This document shows positions 18,364-26,663 of a stretch of 64,000 bases of DNA, one piece after another. A program made the position numbers and the translations under genes. The stretch is from Anaerostipes hominis (ex Lee et al. 2021) (GTDB lineage Bacteria; Bacillota; Clostridia; Lachnospirales; Lachnospiraceae). The stretch is taken from the NCBI RefSeq assembly GCF_002270485.1, contig NZ_NQOG01000004.1, forward strand, positions 62,001-126,000, written 5' to 3'. Numbering within the stretch: the first letter of the stretch is position 1; the number at the start of each line of letters is the position of its first letter. The notes beneath the pieces were generated by a model, which was not told the origin of the DNA, did no database searches, and worked only from the letters and a program-made list of their open reading frames with translations.

Positions 18364-18636
18364 TTAATACTTTACTTTGAAGTCCTTTTCTCCCTCACTG
18401 AGCGGACATTCTTCAACTGTTACATGGTCGATCCGCATAAATCTGTGTCCGTGTTTCATGGCTTCCATAAAATCTTCAATCTGTTTTTTTGTCCCCTGGG
18501 CTTCTGCGGTGACAGAACCGTCATACATATTTTTCACCCAGCCTGTCACATGAAACTGTGCAGCATTCATCTGTGCAAAATACCGGAATCCTACTCCCTG
18601 GACTCTTCCTGTAAACCGCAAACGTACACGAATCAT
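18364..18636 (-). CDS. acyP: acylphosphatase
   Basis: Small 90-residue enzyme that hydrolyses acyl phosphates such as acetyl phosphate or 1,3-bisphosphoglycerate. The signature GRVQGVGFRYF carries the catalytic arginine R18, and GWVKNMYDGSV carries the catalytic asparagine N36. It follows recG after 12 bases, so it is probably the last gene of that transcript. Acetyl phosphate from Pta is one likely substrate, but this is not shown by the sequence. Confidence 0.95.
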   Translation of the reverse strand: MIRVRLRFTGRVQGVGFRYFAQMNAAQFHVTGWVKNMYDGSVTAEAQGTKKQIEDFMEAMKHGHRFMRIDHVTVEECPLSEGEKDFKVKY

Positions 18637-18648
18637 AGCGAACCTCCT

Positions 18649-20679
18649 TTATATCCTGTTGGCAAGCGAAATCTGTTTTTCCAGTCGGCTGTTTTTTAAT
18701 GTGGAGAAATCAAATCCTTCCTCACACAGCTGATGTACCGCATCGCTTGCCTGTTTTAAAAGATCTGCGTTGGTATAAATATCGGCCAGGACAAAATCCA
18801 TCATCCCGCTCTGCCGGACCCCGAAAAAGTCTCCCGGACCTCTGAGTTTCAAATCCTGATTGGCAATGTAAAATCCGTCATTGGACTTATTTAACACTTC
18901 CAACCGCTCCATAGTCTCTTTCTTTTTTGCTCCGCTCATGAAAATACAATAGGACTGGTGTTCTCCCCTCCCCACCCTGCCTCTCAGCTGATGCAGCTGG
19001 GCGAGGCCGAATCGTTCGGCGTTTTCCACCATCATGATCGTGGCATTGGGCACGTTGACACCGACCTCGACGACCGTGGTGGACACCAGGATGTGGATTT
19101 TCTGCTCCGAAAATTCATCCATGATCTTCTGCTTTTCCTTTGGTTTCATTTTACCATGAAGCACCCCGATCTGTACACCGGGAGGAAACTGTTCTCTCAG
19201 CATATTGGCATACTGGATCACATTTTCACCCTCCATGGCCTCGCTCTCCTCCACCATCGGACAGATGATATAGACCTGCCGCCCCTCTGCCACCTGCTTT
19301 TCCATAAACCGATATGCGTTCGGACGGTAACTCTGATTGACGACACAATTTTTAATAGGGAGACGATTTTTCGGCAGCTCATCGATGATGGACACATCCA
19401 GATCGCCGTACATGATGATCGCCAGGGTCCTCGGGATAGGCGTGGCACTCATGACAAGGACATGGGGCTCCTTCCCCTTCTTCGAGAGGATCTCTCTCTG
19501 CCGGACCCCGAACCTGTGCTGTTCATCCGTGATGACCAGGGCCAGCCGGTCATACTCCACAGCATCCTGGATCAGGGCATGGGTCCCGATGACAATATCA
19601 TACTCATGGTTTTTAATCCCCTGATAGATTTCTCTCTTTTCTTTTGCCTTTGCAGAGCCTGTGAGCAGTGCCGCAGACACGCCGAACGGTCCAAGAAGTT
19701 CCTGGAAAGTCTCGTAGTGCTGGCTTGCAAGTACTTCCGTCGGAGCCATCAGAACGCCCTGATACCCGGCCTTCGCGCACATCAAAAGAAGGATCACCGC
19801 AAGGATCGTCTTCCCTGATCCCACGTCCCCCTGCACGAGGCGGTTCATGACCTTCTCTCCCATTAAATCCTTCTGCATCTCCAAAAGAGCCCTTTTCTGT
19901 GCTCCGGTCAGTTCATAAGGAAGTGACTTGATAAGCCTGTCCGCCTCCCCGCATACCGGGATCAGATAACGGTTTTTTTCCTCCCGGTGCTCCTGTTTCA
20001 TCAGGTTCATCCCTGCCATAAAGATAAAAAACTCATCAAAGATCAGTCTTTTTTTTGCTTCTACCAGTGTCTGCTTATCTTTTGGAAAATGAACATTCCA
20101 GATGGCCTCGCTGTAATCCATTGGACGGTATTTTTGAAGGATCTGCTCCGGCAGATACTCCCGGATCTCCTTTATATACTCCTCGGTCTGCATGACAGCC
20201 TTGCTGACTGTTTTATTCGTAATTCCCGAAGTCAGCGGATAGACCGGCTGTAAGGTCTGCTGTTTTGCGCTGTAATCCTCCTCTTTAAAAATCTCCGGGT
20301 GCTCCATCATCAGGCGTCCGTTTTTAAATACCGGTGTACCCACGAAGATATAATCCTCTCCCCGGTGGATCTGTTTTTTTAAGTATGGCATATTAAACCA
20401 GGTAAATGTCATAGTGCCTGAACTGTCCCTTCCGAGACAGGAGACAATCTTTAATCCTCTTACGTATCGGATATTCACATCTGATGTAATCCTCACCTGA
20501 ACTGCGGCTCTCTCCCCTGCCGTCAGTTCAGAGAGCAGGACAGGATCTTCATAAGTCAGATAGTATCTGGGATACATGGTGATCAGGCTGTCCACAGTCT
20601 CGACTCCCAGCTTTTTAAATCCGTTATATGTTTTTTCACCGATTCCCTTCAGGCATTGGATATTTGTATCCCCGTTCAT
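18649..20679 (-). CDS. recG: ATP-dependent DNA helicase RecG
   Basis: Branch-migrating helicase that processes Holliday junctions and stalled forks. An N-terminal wedge/OB domain (about 60-150) precedes the helicase core: Walker A GDVGSGKTIL (about 284-293), the DEQH-type box ITDEQHRFG near 385, SATPIPRT, and the C-terminal QLRGRVGRGEHQSYC. The length of 676 residues is typical. It stands behind a terminator that separates it from fakA. Confidence 0.97.
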   Translation of the reverse strand: MNGDTNIQCLKGIGEKTYNGFKKLGVETVDSLITMYPRYYLTYEDPVLLSELTAGERAAVQVRITSDVNIRYVRGLKIVSCLGRDSSGTMTFTWFNMPYLKKQIHRGEDYIFVGTPVFKNGRLMMEHPEIFKEEDYSAKQQTLQPVYPLTSGITNKTVSKAVMQTEEYIKEIREYLPEQILQKYRPMDYSEAIWNVHFPKDKQTLVEAKKRLIFDEFFIFMAGMNLMKQEHREEKNRYLIPVCGEADRLIKSLPYELTGAQKRALLEMQKDLMGEKVMNRLVQGDVGSGKTILAVILLLMCAKAGYQGVLMAPTEVLASQHYETFQELLGPFGVSAALLTGSAKAKEKREIYQGIKNHEYDIVIGTHALIQDAVEYDRLALVITDEQHRFGVRQREILSKKGKEPHVLVMSATPIPRTLAIIMYGDLDVSIIDELPKNRLPIKNCVVNQSYRPNAYRFMEKQVAEGRQVYIICPMVEESEAMEGENVIQYANMLREQFPPGVQIGVLHGKMKPKEKQKIMDEFSEQKIHILVSTTVVEVGVNVPNATIMMVENAERFGLAQLHQLRGRVGRGEHQSYCIFMSGAKKKETMERLEVLNKSNDGFYIANQDLKLRGPGDFFGVRQSGMMDFVLADIYTNADLLKQASDAVHQLCEEGFDFSTLKNSRLEKQISLANRI

Positions 20680-20718
20680 AAATCAACTACTCCTTTATAA
20701 ATGTGGACCTCCCTATGA

Positions 20719-20751
20719 AAAAGGAAAAGGGAACAGCATCTGCTCCCTTTT
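20719..20751 (-). terminator. intrinsic terminator after fakA
   Basis: An 11-bp stem AAAAGGGAGCA/TGTTCCCTTTT with a 5-base loop, followed leftward by a T-rich tract, about 20 bases beyond the fakA stop. Confidence 0.75.
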
Positions 20752-20768
20752 GATTGTCCATTCTTTTC

Positions 20769-22409
20769 TTATTCTACAGACAGCAGGAAATAATAAATCG
20801 GCTGTCCTCCATATTCCATCTGGACTTCACAGTCCGGATACAGTTCCTCTGCCTTTTTAGAAAGCTGCACAGCCTTCTCCTCCGGCGTCTCATTCCCGTA
20901 ATATATACAGATCAGTTCGCTTTCCTTGTCCACCATACTGCGAAGGAGTCCCAGCGTCACCACCTCTACATCATTCCCAACTTCCTGAATGCCGTTGTCG
21001 TCAATTCCCATAATGTCATCGACTTTGATCGTCTTGCCGTCAATGGTCGTATCACGGACTGCATAGGTGACTTCTCCGGTTTTTACGCCGTTCATTATCT
21101 CGGTCATGGCAGCCTCATTCTCTTCCACACTGCTCTCCGCCTCAAATGCAATCAAAGCAGAAATACCCTGCGGTACAGTCTTGGTTGGAATAATAATGAT
21201 CTCTTTATCTTCCACCAGGGCTTTCGCCTGCTGGGCAGCCAATATAATATTTTTATTATTCGGCAGGATGAACACATGATCCGCATTGACCTGTCCGATT
21301 GCATTGAGCATATCTTCCGTGCTCGGATTCATGGTCTGTCCGCCTTCTATCAGATAATCTGCACCCAATTCCCTGAAAATGTCGTTGAGGCCGCGTCCGA
21401 TCGAAACCGCAACGAATCCCATATCCTTTCTAGGAGCCGTTTTCTTTTCCTCTGCCTGACGGCTTAGATTCAGACGCTCCTCATGCTCTTCCCGCATGTT
21501 GTCGATCTTCATGCTGGTCAGTGCACCGTAAGAAAGTCCCTTTTCAATAGCCTTGCCCGGATGATTCGTGTGGACATGCACTTTCACGATGTCTTCATCC
21601 GCCACAACTACAATGGAGTCTCCCATACCGGTCAGATAATCTTTAAACTCCTGTTCCTGCGCCGAACCAAATTCTCTTTCCAGCATGACAATAAACTCTG
21701 TACAATATCCGAACGTAATATCCGCTGTCTCTCCGGATACGGCTCCCATCGGTTTTTGCACCGGTTTGGAAACTGCTTCAACTTTCAGATCTACTTCCTT
21801 TCCGAGCAGAACATCATAGGCTCCCTGAAGAACTTCCAAGAGTCCCTGTCCGCCGGAATCCACGACCCCGGCTTCTTTTAAAACAGGCAGCATCTCCGGT
21901 GTCATCTGAAGTGCTGTATTGGCTTCCTGCATGACATTTCGGGCAAACTCTTCAAAATCGTCTGTCTTCTTTGCCGATCTCAATGCGCTGTCTGCAGCCG
22001 CCTTGGCAACGGTGAGGATCGTTCCCTCTTTCGGCTTCATAACCGCCTTGTAGGCAGTATCCACAGCCTTCTTAAATCCCGCCGCCACATCTCTGGTTGT
22101 CAGTCTGTCCAAATATTTGATCTGTTTTGTAAAGCCCCGAAACAGCTGGGACAGAATCACCCCTGAGTTTCCTCTGGCTCCTCTTAATGATCCACCCGAG
22201 ATAGCCTTTGCCAGCTCCTCGATAGTAGGATCTTCTATCGCACCGACTTCTTTTGCCGCCGACATGATCGTCATCGTCATATTGGTTCCCGTATCGCCGT
22301 CCGGCACCGGGAATACATTCAATTCGTTAATATGCTCTTTTTGAGCTTCCAGTCTCTTCGCTCCGCCGATAAACATCTTTTTGAGCAAAGCTGCGTCAAT
22401 CTGCTTCAT
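20769..22409 (-). CDS. fakA: DAK2/DhaL-domain kinase, fatty acid kinase FakA-like (YloV family)
   Basis: Cytoplasmic kinase of the FakA/YloV family, which phosphorylates fatty acids held by DegV-type FakB proteins. The acyl phosphate then feeds PlsX/PlsY lipid synthesis. The N-terminal DhaL domain has NVFPVPDGDTGTNM (31-44), whose aspartates bind Mg-ATP, then GARGNSGVILSQLFRG. The length of 546 residues is normal. It follows an Asp23-family gene by 17 bases, the same order as yloU-yloV in Bacillus. The exact substrate is inferred from family, not seen. Confidence 0.92.
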   Translation of the reverse strand: MKQIDAALLKKMFIGGAKRLEAQKEHINELNVFPVPDGDTGTNMTMTIMSAAKEVGAIEDPTIEELAKAISGGSLRGARGNSGVILSQLFRGFTKQIKYLDRLTTRDVAAGFKKAVDTAYKAVMKPKEGTILTVAKAAADSALRSAKKTDDFEEFARNVMQEANTALQMTPEMLPVLKEAGVVDSGGQGLLEVLQGAYDVLLGKEVDLKVEAVSKPVQKPMGAVSGETADITFGYCTEFIVMLEREFGSAQEQEFKDYLTGMGDSIVVVADEDIVKVHVHTNHPGKAIEKGLSYGALTSMKIDNMREEHEERLNLSRQAEEKKTAPRKDMGFVAVSIGRGLNDIFRELGADYLIEGGQTMNPSTEDMLNAIGQVNADHVFILPNNKNIILAAQQAKALVEDKEIIIIPTKTVPQGISALIAFEAESSVEENEAAMTEIMNGVKTGEVTYAVRDTTIDGKTIKVDDIMGIDDNGIQEVGNDVEVVTLGLLRSMVDKESELICIYYGNETPEEKAVQLSKKAEELYPDCEVQMEYGGQPIYYFLLSVE

Positions 22410-22426
22410 TTATCCTGCCTCCGTAA

Positions 22427-22783
22427 TTATCCTATATCTTTCACACCCTCAACGTATACATTGATCCGTTCTACTTCCAGACTGGTGAACTCTTCTACCT
22501 GGTACTTCACAGAAGACATCAGGTTGTCCGCCACCGCAGAAATGGATACACCATAAGAAACAATAATGTGAAAATCTATGGAAATTTTGTTGTTCTTCAC
22601 AGAAACAAAAACACCTTTTCTTATATTATCTCTAGTCAGCAGCTTTACGATTCCGTCTTTCATATTGACCATTGCCATGCCGACAATACCAAAACAACCA
22701 AGGGCACAAATCCCGGCATACTTGGCAATCACTTGATTTTCGATAAAAATCTCGCCGTTCTTCGTGTTCATATGTCCTTTCAT
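22427..22783 (-). CDS. Asp23/Gls24 family protein (YloU-like)
   Basis: A 118-residue alkaline-shock-protein family member. Features: NGEIFIENQVIAKYAG at the start, and a conserved C-terminal strand-helix with YQVEEFTSLEVERINVYVEGV. The start at 22783 is chosen because GGAGG is 7 bases upstream; a longer reading to 22822 lacks a ribosome binding site. Family members are often membrane-tethered stress or envelope proteins. The gene precedes the FakA-like gene as in Bacillus yloU-yloV, which is the best clue to its context. Confidence 0.9.
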   Translation of the reverse strand: MKGHMNTKNGEIFIENQVIAKYAGICALGCFGIVGMAMVNMKDGIVKLLTRDNIRKGVFVSVKNNKISIDFHIIVSYGVSISAVADNLMSSVKYQVEEFTSLEVERINVYVEGVKDIG

Positions 22784-22850
22784 CGCTTTACCTCCATACT
22801 TCGTATTCTTGTGCGCCCACACAGCTCATTTTACCCGGAACGCTACTTAG

Positions 22851-22879
22851 ATTATACTATTTACCTATGAAAAAGAAAA
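22851..22879 (-). promoter_or_regulatory. possible promoter for the Asp23-fakA pair
   Basis: A perfect TATAAT lies about 65 bases upstream of the Asp23-family ATG, but the -35 position (TTTTCT) is poor. It is listed because the gene clearly needs a promoter between it and divergent rpmB. Confidence 0.3.
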
Positions 22880-22891
22880 GAGAATTTCTTC

Positions 22892-22920
22892 TTGATTTTT
22901 AGAAATCAATCTGGTAGAAT
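22892..22920 (+). promoter_or_regulatory. sigma-A promoter for rpmB
   Basis: TTGATT, 17 bases, TAGAAT, with a start near 22927 and a leader of about 47 bases containing AAGGAGG. Confidence 0.6.
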
Positions 22921-22973
22921 GAAATAGTTGTCAGTCCCAGAGAGGGATAAGATCGAGTTAAGGAGGTGCTAAC

Positions 22974-23159
22974 ATGGCAAAATGTGCTATCTGCGGTAAA
23001 GGCGCTCATTTTGGTAATGCAGTCAGTCATTCACATAGAAGATCAAATAAGATGTGGAAATCAAATATCAAATCTGTAAGAGTGAAGGTAAACGGTGCAG
23101 CTAAAAAAATGTACGTTTGTACTTCTTGTCTGAGATCAGGTAAAGTCGAAAGAGCGTAA
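22974..23159 (+). CDS. rpmB: 50S ribosomal protein L28
   Basis: A 61-residue protein beginning MAKCAICGKGAHFGNAVSHS. Two CxxC pairs (CAIC and CTSC) make it the zinc-binding form. HRRSNKMWKSNIKSVRVK is the conserved rRNA-binding body. AAGGAGG precedes the ATG. It is a single-gene unit with its own promoter and terminator, divergent from the Asp23-fakA pair, a common Firmicutes arrangement. Confidence 0.97.
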   Translation: MAKCAICGKGAHFGNAVSHSHRRSNKMWKSNIKSVRVKVNGAAKKMYVCTSCLRSGKVERA

Positions 23160-23185
23160 TCTTTCCCGATTATTATAAACCTAGG

Positions 23186-23211
23186 GAGCTGGAATATCCG
23201 GCTCTTTTTTT
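23186..23211 (+). terminator. intrinsic terminator after rpmB
   Basis: GAGCTGGA/TCCGGCTC stem with a 3-base loop and a run of seven T. Confidence 0.85.
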
Positions 23212-23246
23212 CATTATCTTCTCCCCGGCTCTCTCTGCCGAAAAAT

Positions 23247-23384
23247 TTACTGAAAAAACAGAAAATAGGACAGCGTGATGCTGACTCCTGTCATGGCAAA
23301 CTGTGTAAAATCTCTTTGGATGAACATTCCAATAAACAGCCCGAGGCCGAAAAAGAAAAAAGCAACTCCGCAAACACGTTTCAT
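23247..23384 (-). CDS. 45-residue membrane microprotein
   Basis: Unrecognised small gene. The frame starts MKRVCGVAFFFFGLGLFIGM and ends FLFFQ, giving two hydrophobic helices (about residues 5-21 and 29-44) joined by a short IQRDFTQ loop. AGGTG lies a few bases before the ATG at 23384. A longer overlapping frame on this strand is charged and irregular and is judged spurious. It lies between rpmB and the gerW terminator, so it is probably transcribed alone. Small proteins of this shape often associate with membrane complexes, but no function can be given. Confidence 0.65.
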   Translation of the reverse strand: MKRVCGVAFFFFGLGLFIGMFIQRDFTQFAMTGVSITLSYFLFFQ

Positions 23385-23443
23385 ACATACACACCTAATT
23401 TAAGCTTATTAGCTAGTATATGCAGAACAACACAAAGTATTGA

Positions 23444-23488
23444 ATAAAAAATACCCTGTATTACAGATTTCTGTTCATACAAGGTATT
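23444..23488 (-). terminator. intrinsic terminator after gerW
   Basis: A 12-bp stem AATACCTTGTAT/ATACAGGGTATT with an inner ACAGA/TCTGT extension, followed leftward by a T run. It closes the gerW transcript 15 bases after its stop. Confidence 0.85.
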
Positions 23489-23502
23489 TTAAAGCAGGGA
23501 GG

Positions 23503-23880
23503 TTATCGTTCGTTTTCCAAGTCTTCCACTATATCTTCCAGTGTCTCTTCTTTTTTCGCAAATTTATCGATCACATCCGGCACCATATCCAGAAGCTTCG
23601 TGATGGTCTCCTGATTCTTGACGTTTACAAGCTTCGTCTGCCCGTCTCTGATCACGAGAACCGCGCTTGGCGTCATCTTGCCCCCGATACCTCCGTATCC
23701 CCTGGCTTTCCTGTCTCCGCGGTAATCCCCGGCTCCCATGCCAAAAGATACGTCTACCAGAGGCAGAATGATCGTGTCCTTCACATAAATAGGATCTCCG
23801 ACCACTGTCTTTGAAGTCATAAATCCTTCGATTCCCTGAAATAACGAGTCCACGGTCTCATTAAACTTTTCTTTGTTCAT
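23503..23880 (-). CDS. gerW: GerW family sporulation protein (YtfJ-like)
   Basis: A 125-residue protein of the GerW/YtfJ family, which in B. subtilis is needed for normal spore germination through some nutrient receptors. Family features: TSKTVVGDPIYVKDTIILPL, a Gly-rich stretch GYGGIGGKMTPSAVLVI, and a helical C-terminus. GGAGG precedes the ATG. The upstream DUF2953 gene ends 4 bases before it, the ytfI-ytfJ pairing of Bacillus. Confidence 0.92.
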   Translation of the reverse strand: MNKEKFNETVDSLFQGIEGFMTSKTVVGDPIYVKDTIILPLVDVSFGMGAGDYRGDRKARGYGGIGGKMTPSAVLVIRDGQTKLVNVKNQETITKLLDMVPDVIDKFAKKEETLEDIVEDLENER

Positions 23881-23884
23881 AAAA

Positions 23885-24805
23885 CTAACCTCCTATTGTT
23901 CTCATAATACGTTCCTTCTGTCTCCAAAGCTCCTTATCCCGGTAAACATCCCATAAGATCTTCAGAAAATGAAACGCGTATATCCGGCCTGAAACTGTCA
24001 GTGCGGCCTCAAATCTGGCTTCCGTAAAGTCCGGCTCCACAGACAGTCTGTCGTTAAACAGCGGCATAAAAACACTGACAGCAGCAAGTGTCTGTCCTGT
24101 CATAGAGGGATCATCAAAGCCGAAGGCCACGTCTCCCGAAAATTTCTTCGGCAGAAAATGCCTGATCCCTTTTTTCCCATATCCAAATAAGCGTTTGACG
24201 ACGCGGATCAATTCCTCATCTCCCAGCAGTTCTTTGAAAGATTCTGCCTGTTTTAAGGCGCCTCTTAATCTCCGATACAGACGCTTACCTGTATTATAGC
24301 ATCTTTGAAAGAAACTTTTCACCCTTTTTCTGAACGGCTGCTTTCCGGGCGGTTCCTCTGTGACAGATTCAAACTCTTCGCCGTCTCCGGTATAATCCAG
24401 AATATCTCCTGAAAAACCTGTCTCCGGATCAGGATCAGCCGATTGTCCGGTTTCTTCCCGGGGCACTTCTGTCCGGTCTCTTATATCCTTCCCAGATTCC
24501 CTGATTTCTACCACATCTTCAGCCGCTTTCCTGTTGAGCAGTGACCATCTTTCTTCATTCGAGTGATAGACGGGAAATCCCAGAATTCTAAAAGAAACTG
24601 CCGGTTCTTCTCCCTCTTTCCATGACACCTTCATGCGGATAAAGAAGAAAAGCCATGATACCCGGCCTTTGGCCCATTTCCCGCAGTCATTGTAAACTCC
24701 CCGGGCGCAATAGCCTGCCGGTGCGAACAAGATCAGAAACAGGAACACGAGGATACAGAGCAGAAGGATTCCTATGATTTTTATAATAATCCATAAAACT
24801 GCCAT
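23885..24805 (-). CDS. DUF2953 membrane-anchored protein (YtfI-like)
   Basis: A 306-residue protein with one strong N-terminal transmembrane helix (about residues 3-27, IIKIIGILLLCILVFLFLIL), an acidic low-complexity middle (about 100-160) and a conserved C-terminal half with GDVAFGFDDPSMTGQTLA, typical of DUF2953. The ATG at 24805 is chosen because GGAG lies 7 bases upstream. A longer reading to 24934 overlaps the previous gene and has no membrane helix at its start. Family members accompany GerW and are thought to act in sporulation or germination; the precise role is unknown. Confidence 0.85.
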   Translation of the reverse strand: MAVLWIIIKIIGILLLCILVFLFLILFAPAGYCARGVYNDCGKWAKGRVSWLFFFIRMKVSWKEGEEPAVSFRILGFPVYHSNEERWSLLNRKAAEDVVEIRESGKDIRDRTEVPREETGQSADPDPETGFSGDILDYTGDGEEFESVTEEPPGKQPFRKRVKSFFQRCYNTGKRLYRRLRGALKQAESFKELLGDEELIRVVKRLFGYGKKGIRHFLPKKFSGDVAFGFDDPSMTGQTLAAVSVFMPLFNDRLSVEPDFTEARFEAALTVSGRIYAFHFLKILWDVYRDKELWRQKERIMRTIGG

Positions 24806-24809
24806 CGTC

Positions 24810-25121
24810 TCACTCCTCTTCAAAAAATTCCGGTATCCGAAACATAGAATCCTGCTGTCTGATGTCTTCCACAATCCTTCTGAGTACCACGAAGGCATCC
24901 TGTTTTGACACGGCACATCCCACAACCGTGACATCCCTTTGCCGATAATAATCTTTCAGCAGTTCCCGGTATTCGTAAATCTCCAGCACTCCTACGTTTC
25001 CAAGCGGAAGCGTAATACAATACAGCGAAGGAATGCTCTTTCCTTTTACAATCCGCTTTATTAACTTTTCTTTCGTTATCGTTAAAATTTCCGATATGTA
25101 AAACTTTTCAGCAGCCTTCAT
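24810..25121 (-). CDS. conserved hypothetical protein, 103 residues
   Basis: Not recognised. It is a soluble alpha/beta protein starting MKAAEKFYISEILTITKEKL and ending in an acidic RIPEFFEEE. There is no signal peptide and a single cysteine. AAGGTG lies close to the ATG. It comes 4 bases before the DUF2953 gene and starts an apparent three-gene unit with it and gerW, so a sporulation-linked role is a reasonable but unproved inference. Confidence 0.7.
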   Translation of the reverse strand: MKAAEKFYISEILTITKEKLIKRIVKGKSIPSLYCITLPLGNVGVLEIYEYRELLKDYYRQRDVTVVGCAVSKQDAFVVLRRIVEDIRQQDSMFRIPEFFEEE

Positions 25122-25135
25122 ATATTCACCTTACC

Positions 25136-25160
25136 AAAAAGGGGATGTTTTCACACCCCC
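25136..25160 (-). terminator. intrinsic terminator after pyk
   Basis: GGGGGTGTGAAAACATCCCC hairpin followed by five T leftward, 10 bases beyond the pyk stop. Confidence 0.85.
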
Positions 25161-25169
25161 TGATCCTTT

Positions 25170-26603
25170 TTATTCGCCGATCTTTACAACTTTCAGCATG
25201 TTGGTCACACCTTTTCCGCGGTGGTCTGCCGGACCGCCTCCGGTCAGAACGAGAATATCATTCTCCTGTGCCAGATCTGCACTCGTTACGATTTCCGTAG
25301 CCTCATCCAAAAGTTCCCTCGTTGATGATGCTTTGTGAGATTTGAATGGACGCACACCCCAGTAAAGCTGCATTTTACGCACAACCGCCTCATCCGGAGA
25401 TAATCCGATGATCTGTGCATCCGGTTTGAACTTGGATACGATCCTTGCCGTAAATCCGGACATGCTGGAAGCCAGAATACATTTTGCATTGATGTTATGC
25501 GCAGTCTGTACTGCAGAATAGGCAACTGCCGCTGAGATTCCCCGGTTCACATAGATAGAGCGGAAATCCTTGATCTTCGTATCCAGATGAAGCTCCGTAG
25601 AAATAGCGATCTGATTCATCATCTTGACTGCTTCCACAGGGTATTTTCCTTTTGCGGTCTCTCCGGAAAGCATGATCGCATCAGTGCCGTCATAGATAGC
25701 ATTGGCAACGTCTGTTACTTCTGCTCTCGTAGGACGCGGGTTGCGGATCATAGAATCCAGCATCTGTGTAGCCGTGATAACCGGTTTAAATGCGTTGTTG
25801 CATTTTTTGATGATGGCTTTCTGCATGAAAGGAACTTCCTCTGCAGGAATCTCCACACCTAAATCACCTCGGGCTACCATGATCCCGTCGGAAGCCTGGA
25901 TAATGGACTCGATATTTTCTACACCTTCTACATTTTCGATCTTGGAGATGACACCCACTTCCAGGTTGTGAGCTTTTACAATTTCTTTGATTTCATTGAC
26001 TGCGTCAGCGTTGCGGATGAAAGAGGCAGCGATAAAATCAATGCCGTTTTCCAGTCCGAATTCAATGTCGCTCTTATCTTTTTCTGTGATAGAAGGAAGA
26101 TTCACACGCACATTCGGCACGTTGACACCTTTGCGGCTTCCTAAGAATCCGCCGTTGATAATATCACATACGATATCTGTCCCGTCTTTGATCTCTTTGA
26201 CTCTCAGTTCGATCAGACCGTCGTCGATCAGGATCGTGTTGCCTTCTGCTACGTCCTGAGGAAGTTCTTCGTATGTAATTCCTACGATAGAATCATTTCC
26301 TTTGATATCTCTTGTGGTAAGGACAAACTCCTGTCCCTCTTTTAATTCTACGTCTCCGTCTGTATCCAAAAGTCCGGTACGGATTTCCGGTCCCTTTGTA
26401 TCCAATAAAATCGCAATCGGAATATTCAGTTCTTCACGGAATCTTTTAATCCTCTTAATCCTTCCAAGCTGTTCTTCATGGTCACCATGTGAGAAATTTA
26501 GTCTCGCAATATCCATTCCTTCCAGCATCAGCTGTTTGAGCACCGCGTCGTCATCCGTCGCAGGACCCATTGTGCAAACAATTTTTGTTTTTTTCGTCAG
26601 CAT
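25170..26603 (-). CDS. pyk: pyruvate kinase
   Basis: Last step of glycolysis, PEP plus ADP to pyruvate plus ATP. Motifs: KTKIVCTMGPATDD, MDIARLNFSHGDHEE, and GDLGVEIPAEEVPFMQK with the downstream ATQMLDSMIRNPRPTRAE. The start at 26603 is chosen because AAGGAG lies 7 bases upstream; an ATG six codons earlier would sit on that site. At 477 residues it is the short form without the C-terminal PEP-utiliser extension found in some Bacilli and Clostridia. Confidence 0.97.
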   Translation of the reverse strand: MLTKKTKIVCTMGPATDDDAVLKQLMLEGMDIARLNFSHGDHEEQLGRIKRIKRFREELNIPIAILLDTKGPEIRTGLLDTDGDVELKEGQEFVLTTRDIKGNDSIVGITYEELPQDVAEGNTILIDDGLIELRVKEIKDGTDIVCDIINGGFLGSRKGVNVPNVRVNLPSITEKDKSDIEFGLENGIDFIAASFIRNADAVNEIKEIVKAHNLEVGVISKIENVEGVENIESIIQASDGIMVARGDLGVEIPAEEVPFMQKAIIKKCNNAFKPVITATQMLDSMIRNPRPTRAEVTDVANAIYDGTDAIMLSGETAKGKYPVEAVKMMNQIAISTELHLDTKIKDFRSIYVNRGISAAVAYSAVQTAHNINAKCILASSMSGFTARIVSKFKPDAQIIGLSPDEAVVRKMQLYWGVRPFKSHKASSTRELLDEATEIVTSADLAQENDILVLTGGGPADHRGKGVTNMLKVVKIGE

Positions 26604-26663
26604 AGTTAATCTCCTTTTCATAACAATGTATAATAAATTAATCTATAAAAATTAATTATTTCC

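Noticed and set aside
18958-19818. 286-residue rightward frame inside recG
   Set aside because: Antisense shadow of a well-conserved helicase; no start signals and no domain.
20754-21467. 237-residue rightward frame inside fakA
   Set aside because: Antisense shadow of a conserved kinase gene.
23173-23394. 73-residue leftward frame overlapping the microprotein
   Set aside because: The sequence is irregular and charged with no ribosome binding site; the other frame gives a clean membrane protein with a proper start.
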